DNA of 35,623 nt from Chryseobacterium indologenes (GCA_001013295.1 LAZY01000062.1:1-35623), one strand, 5' to 3'. Positions 22,578-31,556 are shown, counted from the first letter of the stretch. Translations and numbers: made by a program. The notes: generated from the letters alone by a model not told the origin.

Positions 22578-24568
22578 GATGCTGTTTTTATATGTTCATT
22601 GACAATAAGTTCGACTTCCCGATTGATCCTCCTGAAATTGGACATCAGTATTTCCTCTTTACGGTTCTTACCTTTTTTATCCAGAAATGAATAATAGACC
22701 GGCATTGCAACGTAATTATGTTTCTCTTTTTTGATGGTCTTCATATCCAGATTAATTTTTCCGTGAATCGCAGATGTTTTATATTCATCTGTATCGTTTA
22801 ATTCACCCTGTGCAATCATCCCTACCATTTCACCGGTCTTCAACGCTGCAATCTTTCCTGCAGGTATCATGTTATCCATCTTCTCATTGATGCTGGTCGT
22901 CGTTCCCTGTTGTGATATGGACTGGGAATACGATTTCTGTTTGATCTTTCCGAATAGTTTTTCCAGCCAATCCAATGTATTTTTATCTCTGGCGGAACCT
23001 GAAATTATATTTCCGACAATGGCAGAAATGGTATCCGCCACCTCCTTTTTATAGAACTGTCTTAGCTGTGGAATTTCCTGTAGGCCAAGTAACACGGCAA
23101 CCCTGTTGCTCCGAGCCGTTGCAACCACATTATCGATTTTATGGATATAAATGGTTGGGAACTCATCTGCAATAATTCCTCCCGGGAGATTATGCTTCGA
23201 ATTGATCAGGCGCAGCGTTCTATTCAGAATTGAAGAATATAAAGCAGAATTGATATCCTGTGTTCCGGGATCAGATGCTAAAATAAGAATGGACGGATTT
23301 TCTCTGTCGGTAATTTTCAATTCAACTTCATCGCCCGAAAAAACCCAAAAGCTTTCTTTGGTAGCCAACCTTGAAAGGAAGATCTTTAAAGTTCCAATCT
23401 GCCCTTCCAGCTGATCAAAAGCTTTGTTGTCGTAAGCCGTTTTGAAGGGTGAAAGCAATGAGCCAATTTCTTCATTGGTAAACAACGTATCAAAGATCTC
23501 TTGATAGCTGCGGTTCATAAATGAAAGAATATGTGGCAGGTCCGAATATTTTCCGTTTTCAAGCGTGGCAAAGAAATAAATACAGGATGACAGAAAGTTG
23601 ATTGCAGATTGGGTAAAGAACGCGTCTGATCCTCCACCGGAGCTGCTTCCTCCTTTTTGGAGTGAGGAAACCATTGATTCTGCCATTTCCTGAGCTTCTG
23701 CCAAAGTCTGGATATACTTTTTATGAAAAGGATTAACCCTTTTTGATCTTTCGACTTCATTCAGGTTGATGATGTGGAAACTATAATTGTAATCAGATTG
23801 CTTACTTTTTTTCAATAGATAATGATAATAGGCAATCTGCGCCAGGTCCGGAAATTTAAAATCATAAATACAGAGGCAGAAACCTTTAGCGATCATCTGA
23901 CGAATCGCCGGATTGATCACTCCAAAAGATTTTCCAGAACCGGGTACTCCGATTACAATAGTACCCCTAAAAGGATCAATATTGATATAACCATTATAAG
24001 TTTTATTATTATATCTGAAAACATATGGAATATTGATACTTGTATCAGTGTTAACCATCTCCTTATTCTGGTCAAAACTTTCTTCCACAATGTTCCATCT
24101 ATCTTTTCCTATTTTCTGCTGTACTAGTTTAGAAATGCTATCAGCTCCCATCTGAAGGATAACAGCTCCTATAAAAGAAAGAACCGCATAGATGACTTGG
24201 AATAGGTTGAGTCCGGGAAGTACTTTTGGAAGTTTTGTATTCCCTGCTTCTTCCTGCCAAATTAGTGACGCCAACATCATCATTAATCCAGTTACCATTG
24301 GAACGACAATTTCCGTGGCGATATTGAGATCTTTCTTTTTCTTTGCCCTGGTCCCGATGGCAACAAGCCCGATCAGAATAAAGGTGGCTATTTTAGCATT
24401 TACCGGTGGATAAATAAAGCTCATTTTCGAGAAGTTTTTCAATAGATTGGAGACCACCGGGACATTAGCACTCATGTAAAAAAGCGAAGTACAATCCAGT
24501 GCAACGACTGCATAGACTGCCTTTTGCAGGAATCCGTAGATCTTGATCTGATGTTGTTGTTCTTGCAT
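22574..24568 (-). CDS. mobC: VirD4-type coupling ATPase (MobC / TraG-like T4CP)
   Basis: A 664-residue inner-membrane ATPase that links the DNA-relaxase complex to the mating channel. About four hydrophobic helices lie within residues 10-150. The ATPase domain has Walker A Gly-Val-Pro-Gly-Ser-Gly-Lys-Ser (Lys213) and Walker B ending in Ala-Asp-Glu-Phe-Pro (Asp468, Glu469), plus a Tyr-Asp-Phe-Lys-Phe-Pro-Asp segment typical of the VirD4/TraG family. The C-terminal Gly-Glu-Met-Val-Gly-Met-Ile-Ala-Gln-Gly part (about 585) is also family-like. In Bacteroidota this protein is usually called MobC; its partner relaxase MobB is not in this window. It overlaps the coiled-coil gene upstream by one base (TAATG) and the M23 gene by four. 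Confidence 0.92.
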   Translation of the reverse strand: MQEQQHQIKIYGFLQKAVYAVVALDCTSLFYMSANVPVVSNLLKNFSKMSFIYPPVNAKIATFILIGLVAIGTRAKKKKDLNIATEIVVPMVTGLMMMLASLIWQEEAGNTKLPKVLPGLNLFQVIYAVLSFIGAVILQMGADSISKLVQQKIGKDRWNIVEESFDQNKEMVNTDTSINIPYVFRYNNKTYNGYINIDPFRGTIVIGVPGSGKSFGVINPAIRQMIAKGFCLCIYDFKFPDLAQIAYYHYLLKKSKQSDYNYSFHIINLNEVERSKRVNPFHKKYIQTLAEAQEMAESMVSSLQKGGSSSGGGSDAFFTQSAINFLSSCIYFFATLENGKYSDLPHILSFMNRSYQEIFDTLFTNEEIGSLLSPFKTAYDNKAFDQLEGQIGTLKIFLSRLATKESFWVFSGDEVELKITDRENPSILILASDPGTQDINSALYSSILNRTLRLINSKHNLPGGIIADEFPTIYIHKIDNVVATARSNRVAVLLGLQEIPQLRQFYKKEVADTISAIVGNIISGSARDKNTLDWLEKLFGKIKQKSYSQSISQQGTTTSINEKMDNMIPAGKIAALKTGEMVGMIAQGELNDTDEYKTSAIHGKINLDMKTIKKEKHNYVAMPVYYSFLDKKGKNRKEEILMSNFRRINREVELIVNEHIKTAS

Positions 24569-25005
24569 TAGGAATAGTTATTAAAGTATTCGTTCAGTAA
24601 TTTGTGTTCCGTAAGTAAATCACGATGCAGCTTCTGCTGTTTTTTAAACATGTTTTCATGTTGTTTCTGCATTTCTATAAGGCTCTCGTCCAACCGACTT
24701 AACTGATCAACTAATTCTTGTGCTCGCTTTTCCGTCTTCTCAACAATATAAAACCGGCTGGCTTCTTCGCTAAACTTCTCAATTGATTCATAAAATTTTC
24801 TTAGATATCTGTAATCTTGATCAAGGTTCTTTAATTGATTTTGCTGCTCCTGATATTTCAGTTTAAATCTATCAAGGAAGACATCACGTTCCTTGTTTCC
24901 TTTAATCATTGAATTAATCAGTATGGCATAAACAATTACAGAAGTCACCATTATCAGATAAAAAAAAGCATTCACCATTTGCTCTAAACTAATAGACACC
25001 TCCAT
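24568..25005 (-). CDS. Membrane-anchored coiled-coil protein
   Basis: A 145-residue protein with one N-terminal membrane helix (about residues 12-30) followed by a long Glu/Gln/Lys/Leu-rich coiled coil (about 38-140) that should project into the cytoplasm, given the positive residues (Lys-Gly-Asn-Lys-Glu-Arg) after the helix. No known family is recognised. It lies between traN and the coupling ATPase, nine bases after the former and overlapping the latter by one base, so it may help anchor or assemble the coupling protein at the channel. That role is inferred only from position and shape. Confidence 0.8.
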   Translation of the reverse strand: MEVSISLEQMVNAFFYLIMVTSVIVYAILINSMIKGNKERDVFLDRFKLKYQEQQNQLKNLDQDYRYLRKFYESIEKFSEEASRFYIVEKTEKRAQELVDQLSRLDESLIEMQKQHENMFKKQQKLHRDLLTEHKLLNEYFNNYS

Positions 25006-25014
25006 AATTAAGTT

Positions 25015-25881
25015 TTAAAAAGTGTCAGCTTTAAGAATATCTGAATAATTGATCTTCATTTCAATAGTCCTTCCGGAGAGCTGTTCCTCAATTAAGCGTA
25101 TCACCATAACCTTGGAGTTCGGATAGGTGAACTTTTTAAATACATATATATTTCTGAGGTTTTTCCTGAAGTGCTTTTGAGGATTTAGCCGGAAGACAGG
25201 TGTCATCTCGATGCTTTGATTGTTGGTCGCTTTATGAATCTTTTTATCCTCAATGGAGAATTTGAGGTCTTCCAGGTCATAGCTCAGCTTGGAACTGTTT
25301 TTAAAAGTCATATCAAGAAAAATATAGTCGCCAACGACGTAGACGTTATTCAGCTGCATGCTGAGATTAAGATTTTTTTCTTTCCTGAGCGGATTTTTTT
25401 CAGCCTTATTCTGAATAATATCCATTGCAAATTTCCTCAGTTCACCGTTTGAGAAAGTCATTTTATCGAACTCGATGGGCTGCATCGCTTCTGGTTGAAT
25501 GTGGATATTGGTTATCGTATTGAGATTATCCTGGTTTCTATACACTGCTTTGTACTGTGCAATGAAGGACTGCCCGACAACAGTGATGATTCCCACCGTA
25601 TCTCCGCTGAAAAAAGAAATGTTTTGTTTCTTTTTATCCTTTTCGGAGATAGTGTTGTCGGTAATTTTAATTCTGGCGATATTGTTAGCCGGGAGATCGC
25701 CCGTCAGTTTATCGGTAGATAGATCAACATACTGAATGGGCTCCGGAGAGATCATATGAAGATTGATGCCCTCCGTGATCTCCAGTTCCGGCAGTTCAGA
25801 AATAATTTGTTCAGTAGTCGCAGTCTGCGCTGTTACAATTTGCGTTGTCAATAGTAATAGGCTGTACAATAAGGTTTTCAT
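25015..25881 (-). CDS. traN: TraN conjugative-transposon protein (DUF4138)
   Basis: A protein of 288 residues from the ATG at 25881, which gives a clean signal peptide (Met-Lys-Thr-Leu-Leu-Tyr-Ser-Leu..., ending Val-Thr-Ala-Gln) and a 4-base gap after traM. An upstream in-frame ATG at 25932 would overlap traM and put a basic tail before the signal, so it is rejected. The mature part is beta-rich with the Ile-Gln-Tyr-Val-Asp-Leu-Ser-Thr-Asp segment (about residue 50) and a Val-Val-Gly-Asp-Tyr-Ile-Phe-Leu-Asp-Met-Thr-Phe-Lys-Asn-Ser segment, as in Bacteroides TraN. TraN is thought to form the outer-membrane-facing part of the mating channel with TraM, playing a VirB9-like role. Confidence 0.9.
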   Translation of the reverse strand: MKTLLYSLLLLTTQIVTAQTATTEQIISELPELEITEGINLHMISPEPIQYVDLSTDKLTGDLPANNIARIKITDNTISEKDKKKQNISFFSGDTVGIITVVGQSFIAQYKAVYRNQDNLNTITNIHIQPEAMQPIEFDKMTFSNGELRKFAMDIIQNKAEKNPLRKEKNLNLSMQLNNVYVVGDYIFLDMTFKNSSKLSYDLEDLKFSIEDKKIHKATNNQSIEMTPVFRLNPQKHFRKNLRNIYVFKKFTYPNSKVMVIRLIEEQLSGRTIEMKINYSDILKADTF

Positions 25882-25885
25882 TATA

Positions 25886-27088
25886 TTATTTATTTTGCTG
25901 GTTTTGCGAATCTTTAAGTTGTTTTTCGTCAATCAGGAATACATAAGAGTTGTATTTTAGTTTCGCTTTATTGGTTTTGATTAGATTGGCTATTGATTTA
26001 GAGGTGGAAGTGAATAATTTGGAACCGATGCTTGTAAAGAATCCCTGTCCGCCCACATCCATTTGGGTTCCCTGAACCGAGTTGCTTCCCATTTCCCGGA
26101 TCATATCCCGGAAAACGCTTTGCGGTACATAGAGACCCTTCATTCCGTCCACATCGTAGATGGAGAGATTGACAGGAAAAATTTCACCGTTGGTAAATAC
26201 AGATATAATTTTAAGATCAACTCTTTGCATCGAAAATCCGGAGATCTGTCCATAAAGTATGGAGCCTTTACTGATTTTCCGCTTGCCCACAAAAATGTCT
26301 TCCAATAAGCGGAACCTTATCCTGCTGCCGAGAAAACCTTTATTGTTTTCGTCAATAACAGCCTTGATGAAGCTGTTTTCCTTTTCTTTATAAAAAGCAT
26401 TGAACACGCTGTTAATTCCTGATTTGCTGACATTAAATGTGGAATTCAGAAACTCTTCCATCTTTTCCTTATTGGCTTTGAGCCTTTGTTCCGCTGCCAA
26501 TTTGCTTTGATATTCTGGATCTCTGGCTTTTTCCAGGGAATCCATCACGAGCATTTGCTGCTTCAGGTATTTAACAGGGTCAGGTTGGACATTGTTTGTC
26601 CCTTTAGAATTTTCAGTTGAGTGGCTGGTTTCTGATTTGCCATAATATTTATCATTCAGCATCCTGATAATTTCAGAAGACCTTTTGAAATCTTTATCCT
26701 CATTATGCTGCTTTGGATCATAATATGATGAAGGGTTTGCTTTGGCCTGATATCGGCTCTGCCTTGATGACACCGCTTTAAGGGAATCAATTTTTCTCTT
26801 TTGTGCTAATGACAACTGATCATCATAGCTTAGTAAGCTATCTTGTTCCTTATCCAGTCCTTCGAGCATTGTCCGGTTGTCATCTTTTTTGAAAAATGCG
26901 TCGTAAGCGTCATTCTTATTCATAATAGAATCCTTGGTTTCTCCCAGTGAAAGGGAAAGCTCTTTGGGTTTGTCTTTGGGTTTATTCTCTTTAGTAAGCT
27001 GCACCCCGACATAGCCGAAAAGAAGCAGGAAAGGCAGCGCCAAAAGCGGCAGCACGTATTTTTTCTGTTTGAAATTAATTTTCTTCAT
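25886..27088 (-). CDS. traM: TraM conjugative-transposon protein (VirB10-like)
   Basis: A 400-residue bitopic protein: short basic cytoplasmic N-terminus, one membrane helix (about 12-30, Val-Leu-Pro-Leu-Leu-Ala-Leu-Pro-Phe-Leu-Leu), a long charged, disordered or coiled linker (about 35-215), and a C-terminal globular beta domain (about 235-385) including Lys-Gly-Ser-Ile-Leu-Tyr-Gly-Gln-Ile-Ser-Gly and Val-Gly-Gly-Gln-Gly-Phe-Phe. This layout matches Bacteroides TraM, the VirB10 counterpart that spans the periplasm and links the inner-membrane parts to TraN. It lies between a small membrane gene (34 bases upstream) and traN (4 bases downstream). Confidence 0.92.
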   Translation of the reverse strand: MKKINFKQKKYVLPLLALPFLLLFGYVGVQLTKENKPKDKPKELSLSLGETKDSIMNKNDAYDAFFKKDDNRTMLEGLDKEQDSLLSYDDQLSLAQKRKIDSLKAVSSRQSRYQAKANPSSYYDPKQHNEDKDFKRSSEIIRMLNDKYYGKSETSHSTENSKGTNNVQPDPVKYLKQQMLVMDSLEKARDPEYQSKLAAEQRLKANKEKMEEFLNSTFNVSKSGINSVFNAFYKEKENSFIKAVIDENNKGFLGSRIRFRLLEDIFVGKRKISKGSILYGQISGFSMQRVDLKIISVFTNGEIFPVNLSIYDVDGMKGLYVPQSVFRDMIREMGSNSVQGTQMDVGGQGFFTSIGSKLFTSTSKSIANLIKTNKAKLKYNSYVFLIDEKQLKDSQNQQNK

Positions 27089-27122
27089 TGCGTTTTAATT
27101 TTTAAATAAATTGCCTCCGGTG

Positions 27123-27476
27123 CTACCGGCCATCTTTCAATTGCTGGTATCGGTTAAAGAGAAACTCTATTCTCAAGCTATCCTCTTTTTGTAAGGCATT
27201 CCCATCCCTCTTAGTTTTTAGTAATTTGAGTTCGCCAACAATCTTTTCCATTTCTTTATGTTGGACTGAAATAGGATTCTGACTGACGACCTTGTTGGAA
27301 TAAAGAACAGGGGGCTTTATTTTAAATGAGGTATCAGAAGGAAAGAAAATTCCCTGTATCAGCGAGCCAGTGAAAGAAACCGAAAGAAAAATCATTGAAT
27401 ACATATAGAATCTTTTTGGATTTTTAACTGCACCGGCTAGCCATCTTTGCCCGGTTTGTTTTATAAAAGCATTCAT
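27123..27476 (-). CDS. Small single-pass membrane protein of the transfer operon (TraL position)
   Basis: A 117-residue protein with a basic N-terminus, one membrane helix (about residues 25-44) and a charged C-terminal part ending in a helix (Arg-Ile-Glu-Phe-Leu-Phe-Asn-Arg-Tyr-Gln-Gln-Leu). It sits between traK and traM, where Bacteroides elements encode TraL or similar small proteins. No conserved motif confirms the family, so no symbol is given. One base separates its start from the traK stop. Likely a channel assembly component. Confidence 0.75.
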   Translation of the reverse strand: MNAFIKQTGQRWLAGAVKNPKRFYMYSMIFLSVSFTGSLIQGIFFPSDTSFKIKPPVLYSNKVVSQNPISVQHKEMEKIVGELKLLKTKRDGNALQKEDSLRIEFLFNRYQQLKDGR

Positions 27477-27477
27477 T

Positions 27478-28092
27478 TTAGTACGAGTTTTTAGTTTGGT
27501 TAGAGATTTCTTCGTTGTCGATGATACGCCAGTTTTTCAGCAGCACGCCGTGCGGATTATTGGGACTTCGGATGATGTCCTCAAAGAAGCCTTCGGTGAT
27601 GAGCTTTCTGGTGATGACCGATGATTTCCTGGTGATCATCTGCTTTCCGAAGAATTGAAATTTGTTCTGCTCCATACTAAGATGAATAGAATCAGCATGG
27701 ATGCTCACCATCGAGCTTGAAGCCACGATTTGATTGTAAAAGCCTTTTTCCCGAAGATTGGTATATTCCTTTTTCCCGCTGTCATCAATGAGATAAAGAG
27801 ACTTTTGAATATTCTCCTTGATGTAGGCATCGTCTGGAGCCAATGTAAAGAACAGCCGATGGAATAATTCGATCTGTGCTTTGTATTCAACAGGCCTGTT
27901 CAGAAGGACATCTGTTTGTTTGGCTAAAACCGGAACTCCATTATCCAGAACATAGATAGACTTCCGGGAGTCCTGGATCATCCGATATGAAAAGAAAAAC
28001 CCCGCAATGACTACAAATACAGCAAAGCCAATGGCTGACAACGAAACGATCTTATTGATCTTGATTCTGTGTTCTATATTTTTGATAAGCAT
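27478..28092 (-). CDS. traK: TraK conjugative-transposon protein (VirB8-like)
   Basis: A 204-residue bitopic protein: about 14 cytoplasmic residues (Leu-Ile-Lys-Asn-Ile-Glu-His-Arg-Ile-Lys), a membrane helix (about 15-36), and a periplasmic domain with Glu-x-x-x-x-Phe-His-Arg-Leu-Phe-Phe-Thr-Leu-Ala-Pro-Asp-Asp (about 75-90), a hallmark of Bacteroidota TraK. TraK corresponds to VirB8, which nucleates the inner-membrane complex. It lies 33 bases downstream of traJ and one base upstream of the small membrane gene. Confidence 0.92.
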   Translation of the reverse strand: MLIKNIEHRIKINKIVSLSAIGFAVFVVIAGFFFSYRMIQDSRKSIYVLDNGVPVLAKQTDVLLNRPVEYKAQIELFHRLFFTLAPDDAYIKENIQKSLYLIDDSGKKEYTNLREKGFYNQIVASSSMVSIHADSIHLSMEQNKFQFFGKQMITRKSSVITRKLITEGFFEDIIRSPNNPHGVLLKNWRIIDNEEISNQTKNSY

Positions 28093-28125
28093 CTGTATTT
28101 TATAATTGATAATTAATAGTTGATT

Positions 28126-29361
28126 TTATTTTCCATTTTTCATTGCCTTTTCCACCCTTCCGGATGCAGAACCCGCTGCTGCAGATTTTACAGCAGATAC
28201 GCCTCCTGTTTTTACCGCCATTACAGCAGTTTTGGCAGTGCTCGCCACCTTTCCGGCTGCATTTTTCATTTTCGTCATGGCACCTGCTCCGCCAGCAGAA
28301 ACAATACTGTCTGCAATGGTTGGGGTCATTAATACCCCAATACCAGTCACGATGTAGGCGACACAGGTAAAGAGCTGGTTATAGATCATTCCGGAATTGC
28401 TGACGTAGACCATTAGAGCATCCAGGTTGGTGACTGTTCCGTTGGTCAGTAAGGTATCGTATCGTTCTATTTCCATGGTGTAACCGGAAGCAATAAGCTG
28501 CTGACCGATGTTAATGATCGTGTACGCCACAAACGTATAGAGATTAATATTGATGAATTTAGAAACCCAGCTGTATAGGGAGTTTTCAAATCCCGGTACC
28601 AGTGCCATCCCGACAGCGATGGGTCCCAGTATAATTAAAATATAAGCCCAGATCTTCTGAATGAAAAAGATGAGATAGACGCAAATTCTAAGGATGGAAA
28701 GGCAGACAAACTCGATCACTTCGGCGACCAGTTTCTGCATCTGGAACTGCATCCTGATCTGCCATTCCTTGATAGGCTGTAACAGTTTATCAATCCCCTC
28801 ACTGATATCAAACCAAGAATCATCCGCATCTTTTGAAGTATTGTTAATTACCTCCTGTTTGGCATCTTCTTCTGCATTGAGTTTAATGACCGCATCCAAT
28901 AATTGTTGTTGTTTTTTGAATCGCTGTATCCTCAGGTCATTGACCTCGGATTCTATATCACTGAAAATAGCAATTCCGGGTTCGGCGATGGCTTCAAACG
29001 GCGCCTGTAGCAGATTGACAAATCCCGTCCAATAGACGAGGGTAAACCCAATAAGTATCGGTTTAAGCATCGGGGTGATTTCCCACTCACGGTCTCCGGC
29101 AGCCATCTGCCATCCCATATAGCCGAGATACATCAATGCTCCCAATCCTCCAATCGCCCTTCCTACTAATGCTGAGCCTTGTGCATTGTCCTGAACATTG
29201 GTATCCAGTTTGGTAAAGACCTCCATAAACCATTTTTCAAAAGCACCATCACCCTTTAGAAATTGAAGCAGGTTAATGTAATCGCCGTCAGTCTGGCAAA
29301 AACCCATTATCGGCAGTAATATAGCCAGAAGGCATAAAATTAATGTTGGTTTTCTATTCAT
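28126..29361 (-). CDS. traJ: TraJ conjugative-transposon protein (VirB6-like)
   Basis: A 411-residue polytopic inner-membrane protein from the ATG at 29361, which gives a proper signal/first helix (Lys-Pro-Thr-Leu-Ile-Leu-Cys-Leu-Leu-Ala) and a 2-base gap to the upstream gene. An in-frame upstream ATG at 29430 would overlap that gene by 67 bases and is rejected. It shows the Asp-Gly-Asp-Tyr-Ile-Asn-Leu-Leu opening and about six membrane segments, with a Gly/Ala/Lys-rich tail (Ala-Gly-Gly-Ala-Gly-Ala-Met...). This is the TraJ pattern: the VirB6-type channel protein through which DNA may cross the inner membrane. Confidence 0.92.
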   Translation of the reverse strand: MNRKPTLILCLLAILLPIMGFCQTDGDYINLLQFLKGDGAFEKWFMEVFTKLDTNVQDNAQGSALVGRAIGGLGALMYLGYMGWQMAAGDREWEITPMLKPILIGFTLVYWTGFVNLLQAPFEAIAEPGIAIFSDIESEVNDLRIQRFKKQQQLLDAVIKLNAEEDAKQEVINNTSKDADDSWFDISEGIDKLLQPIKEWQIRMQFQMQKLVAEVIEFVCLSILRICVYLIFFIQKIWAYILIILGPIAVGMALVPGFENSLYSWVSKFININLYTFVAYTIINIGQQLIASGYTMEIERYDTLLTNGTVTNLDALMVYVSNSGMIYNQLFTCVAYIVTGIGVLMTPTIADSIVSAGGAGAMTKMKNAAGKVASTAKTAVMAVKTGGVSAVKSAAAGSASGRVEKAMKNGK

Positions 29362-29363
29362 AG

Positions 29364-30194
29364 CTAATATCTGTTTTTGTATTTCTGCATTACATTTTGA
29401 ACAATGCCTTTGTCTGAAGCAGGCGTCCATTGATTGGGCAATGCCGTGGATAGATGACTGTTCAGGATGTTTTTGTAATCCAAAAGCAGCGTTGTTTTAT
29501 TATTGTACTTCCTTAGTTCCTGAACAAATTTGCGCCAACGGATTAGCGTTTCATGATACATAATGAAGCGTTTTCCCCTTGGCATATCCATCGAGCGTGA
29601 CAATGAGTACTTTTCCTTGATCATATCCAGTTCCTCCTGTAATCTTTTTAAGGTGCCGGTTGTATTGAGCATTTCATAGGTCTGTTGGTCTTTCAGCCGC
29701 CATTCGATGAAATTCTGCGGGTTGTCCGGAAATTCTGTAACAGGTTTGAGCATTCGTTTGTAATAGAGCAGCCAAAGCGGATCTGCATCGACTGTAGCCG
29801 AAGTCCAGTGAGCAAAGTCCTGAACACTTCTTTTGTAAATTGTATCGGATGCAGCCTTGATCTTCTTGGCTTCTTCTTCCTGGAACTTGAGCTGTGCGAA
29901 TCGCAGATTTTGCTCTCCGGTAGGTTTCAACGGGCGGATATCTTCGCCATCCTTATAATCCCTGTTGATCTTGGGAGCCCAAATACCCCAAACCGTCGCA
30001 TAAGCAAAATTGGTCTGGATGCCCAGGAAATATTTGGGGTAAGGACGCCAGTCTCCCCAGCTTTCAAAAGTCATTCGCTTGTGCTGGGCAACGATGGAAG
30101 GATCATTCAGCCTCTTAACACTGACTTGCCCGAATATCAGAACGGTAGCTAACAGAAGTTGTAATAGCTGTATTTTTTTTATTAATGTTTTCAT
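29364..30194 (-). CDS. Unknown secreted protein of the transfer operon
   Basis: A 276-residue protein with an N-terminal signal peptide (about 1-22, Leu-Leu-Ala-Thr-Val-Leu-Ile-Phe-Gly). The mature part begins with a Trp/Tyr-rich segment (Trp-Gly-Asp-Trp-Arg-Pro-Tyr-Pro-Lys-Tyr, Val-Trp-Gly-Ile-Trp-Ala-Pro) and then turns into long charged helices (about 100-260). I do not recognise a defined family. It lies between the last TraI-like paralog (4 bases) and traJ (2 bases), so it is almost certainly a transfer gene acting in the periplasm or at the membrane. Confidence 0.75.
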   Translation of the reverse strand: MKTLIKKIQLLQLLLATVLIFGQVSVKRLNDPSIVAQHKRMTFESWGDWRPYPKYFLGIQTNFAYATVWGIWAPKINRDYKDGEDIRPLKPTGEQNLRFAQLKFQEEEAKKIKAASDTIYKRSVQDFAHWTSATVDADPLWLLYYKRMLKPVTEFPDNPQNFIEWRLKDQQTYEMLNTTGTLKRLQEELDMIKEKYSLSRSMDMPRGKRFIMYHETLIRWRKFVQELRKYNNKTTLLLDYKNILNSHLSTALPNQWTPASDKGIVQNVMQKYKNRY

Positions 30195-30198
30195 AATT

Positions 30199-30864
30199 TT
30201 AATTGAAGATGTATTTGTATTTTGTGATGATACCTCCTACGATCGCCCTGTCAATATTGATGTAGTTCCTCAGAACCGGAACCTGATACAGGTATGGGAT
30301 CTTCTTAGCATTTTCCAGTCTTAGGATGATGTATAGAATGTTACCGTGAATGTTTCGTACGCGTGTAAACACTTTTTCAATAAGCATTTCGCGATCCATT
30401 GAATCTATCAGGAAATCCTTATCCTCATTCATAATATCCTGTGCAACTACCTGTTGGAGCTTTACAACCTGTTTTCCTATTTCAACATAGTATTTTGAAA
30501 CCAGTACAGCATATTCCGGGTGCTGTGCGGACAGGTCCAGCATCTTATTGGAATTGCTGACAATTTTCCCTAAGTAATGGTAGAGGTACATCAGTTTTTT
30601 ACTCTGGGTCAATGCAGAATTGACATTTTTCAACTGCTGATAGATGTATTCCTGTATCGCAATGACCTGTGCTGTTTTGTTTTTAATATCCTCGTATAAT
30701 TCTTTTTGCTTTTTGTAAGAATCCAGGAATGCCTGCTCACTGGCTAAACGTACCCCGTGGTTGACCGTGATCTGTGACAGTAACTTATCGTTAATCACGA
30801 TCTGCTGGCTTTGAATTCCAGCAACGGAAAACAAAACAATACTGAAGGTGAATATTTTTTTCAT
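30199..30864 (-). CDS. TraI-like secreted transfer protein, paralog 3
   Basis: A 221-residue protein with a signal peptide (about 1-19, Ile-Gln-Ser-Gln) and an all-helical mature part. The C-terminus reads Asn-Tyr-Ile-Asn-Ile-Asp-Arg-Ala-Ile-Val-Gly-Gly-Ile-Ile, a signature shared with the two genes upstream. It also shares Ala-Gln-His-Pro-Glu-Tyr-Ala with the first paralog. In Bacteroides elements traI (DUF4141) occupies this place between traG and traJ, and VirB5-like pilus-tip function has been proposed for such helical secreted proteins; the equivalence here is inference. It follows paralog 2 after 2 bases. Confidence 0.75.
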   Translation of the reverse strand: MKKIFTFSIVLFSVAGIQSQQIVINDKLLSQITVNHGVRLASEQAFLDSYKKQKELYEDIKNKTAQVIAIQEYIYQQLKNVNSALTQSKKLMYLYHYLGKIVSNSNKMLDLSAQHPEYAVLVSKYYVEIGKQVVKLQQVVAQDIMNEDKDFLIDSMDREMLIEKVFTRVRNIHGNILYIILRLENAKKIPYLYQVPVLRNYINIDRAIVGGIITKYKYIFN

Positions 30865-30866
30865 CG

Positions 30867-31556
30867 CTAAAAGGATTTGATGTTGTTCATGATATCCTGC
30901 ACGACCTGGCGATCCCTATTGACATAGTATTGGAAAGCTCTTTTGTTCCGTAAAACCTTAGCTTTGATATCCTTTATTTTTAAAAGCATATGCGTAGAAT
31001 TTCTGCTCAGCGTTTTGACCTTGCCCAAAGCGTAGTCCAGTAAGATTTTGCGCTCCGATTGTTCCATCTGGTTGATAGCTCCATAGGACAAAACGATTCC
31101 TGTCAATAACCGTAAGGTCATTTGCAGGTCATCTACAAACTGCACCTGTGAAGGTAAAACTGCAATGATGGAATAAGGTGCCGTATTGATCTCATTAATG
31201 ATCGCAGTTTGGTTATTCGTTATCTTGGTGATTTCCCTGCTCACTGCTACTCCTGCCGGAATCGCCTGTATGGCAAATGACACGATACGAAGCCTGTCCT
31301 GGATTTTGGTGACTTTTTCCTTAAAGTTTTTCCATTGTGATTGGTTAGCCGTTTCTACTGACGCATTGAGCGTTTGCTTTTGCCGCATCTCTTTCTGCCG
31401 GTCATGTTCCTTCATCGTGGCATTAATCTCAAGATCCATCATCGGGAAAGAAACATTTTCCTTTTGCCACGCTGGCGTAGAGCCACCACCTGATGATGTC
31501 AATAGGCAATAAGTTGCAGCAAGGAACAGGGCACAGATCAGGTTCTTTTTCATCAT
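30867..31556 (-). CDS. TraI-like secreted transfer protein, paralog 2
   Basis: A 229-residue protein with a signal peptide (about 1-20), which could be a lipoprotein-like signal but has no clear lipobox cysteine. A Glu/Lys/Gln-rich helix follows (about 50-75), then helical segments, and the C-terminus reads Tyr-Val-Asn-Arg-Asp-Arg-Gln-Val-Val-Gln-Asp-Ile-Met, the same signature as its neighbours. Otherwise it has diverged furthest from them. It lies 7 bases after paralog 1 and 2 before paralog 3. Either of two adjacent ATGs (31556, 31553) may be the start. Role inferred: periplasmic or channel component of transfer. Confidence 0.75.
   Translation of the reverse strand: MMKKNLICALFLAATYCLLTSSGGGSTPAWQKENVSFPMMDLEINATMKEHDRQKEMRQKQTLNASVETANQSQWKNFKEKVTKIQDRLRIVSFAIQAIPAGVAVSREITKITNNQTAIINEINTAPYSIIAVLPSQVQFVDDLQMTLRLLTGIVLSYGAINQMEQSERKILLDYALGKVKTLSRNSTHMLLKIKDIKAKVLRNKRAFQYYVNRDRQVVQDIMNNIKSF

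Noticed and set aside
25882..25932. Upstream ATG of traN
   Set aside because: It would add a basic tail before a clean signal peptide and overlap traM; the ATG at 25881 explains both spacing and secretion.
29362..29430. Upstream ATG of traJ
   Set aside because: It would overlap the upstream gene and place 23 Cys/Arg-rich residues before the first hydrophobic segment; the ATG at 29361 fits better.
29685..30152. Open frame of 155 codons on the plus strand
   Set aside because: Antisense to the secreted 276-residue transfer gene, which has a signal peptide and tight operon spacing; no independent evidence for the plus-strand frame.
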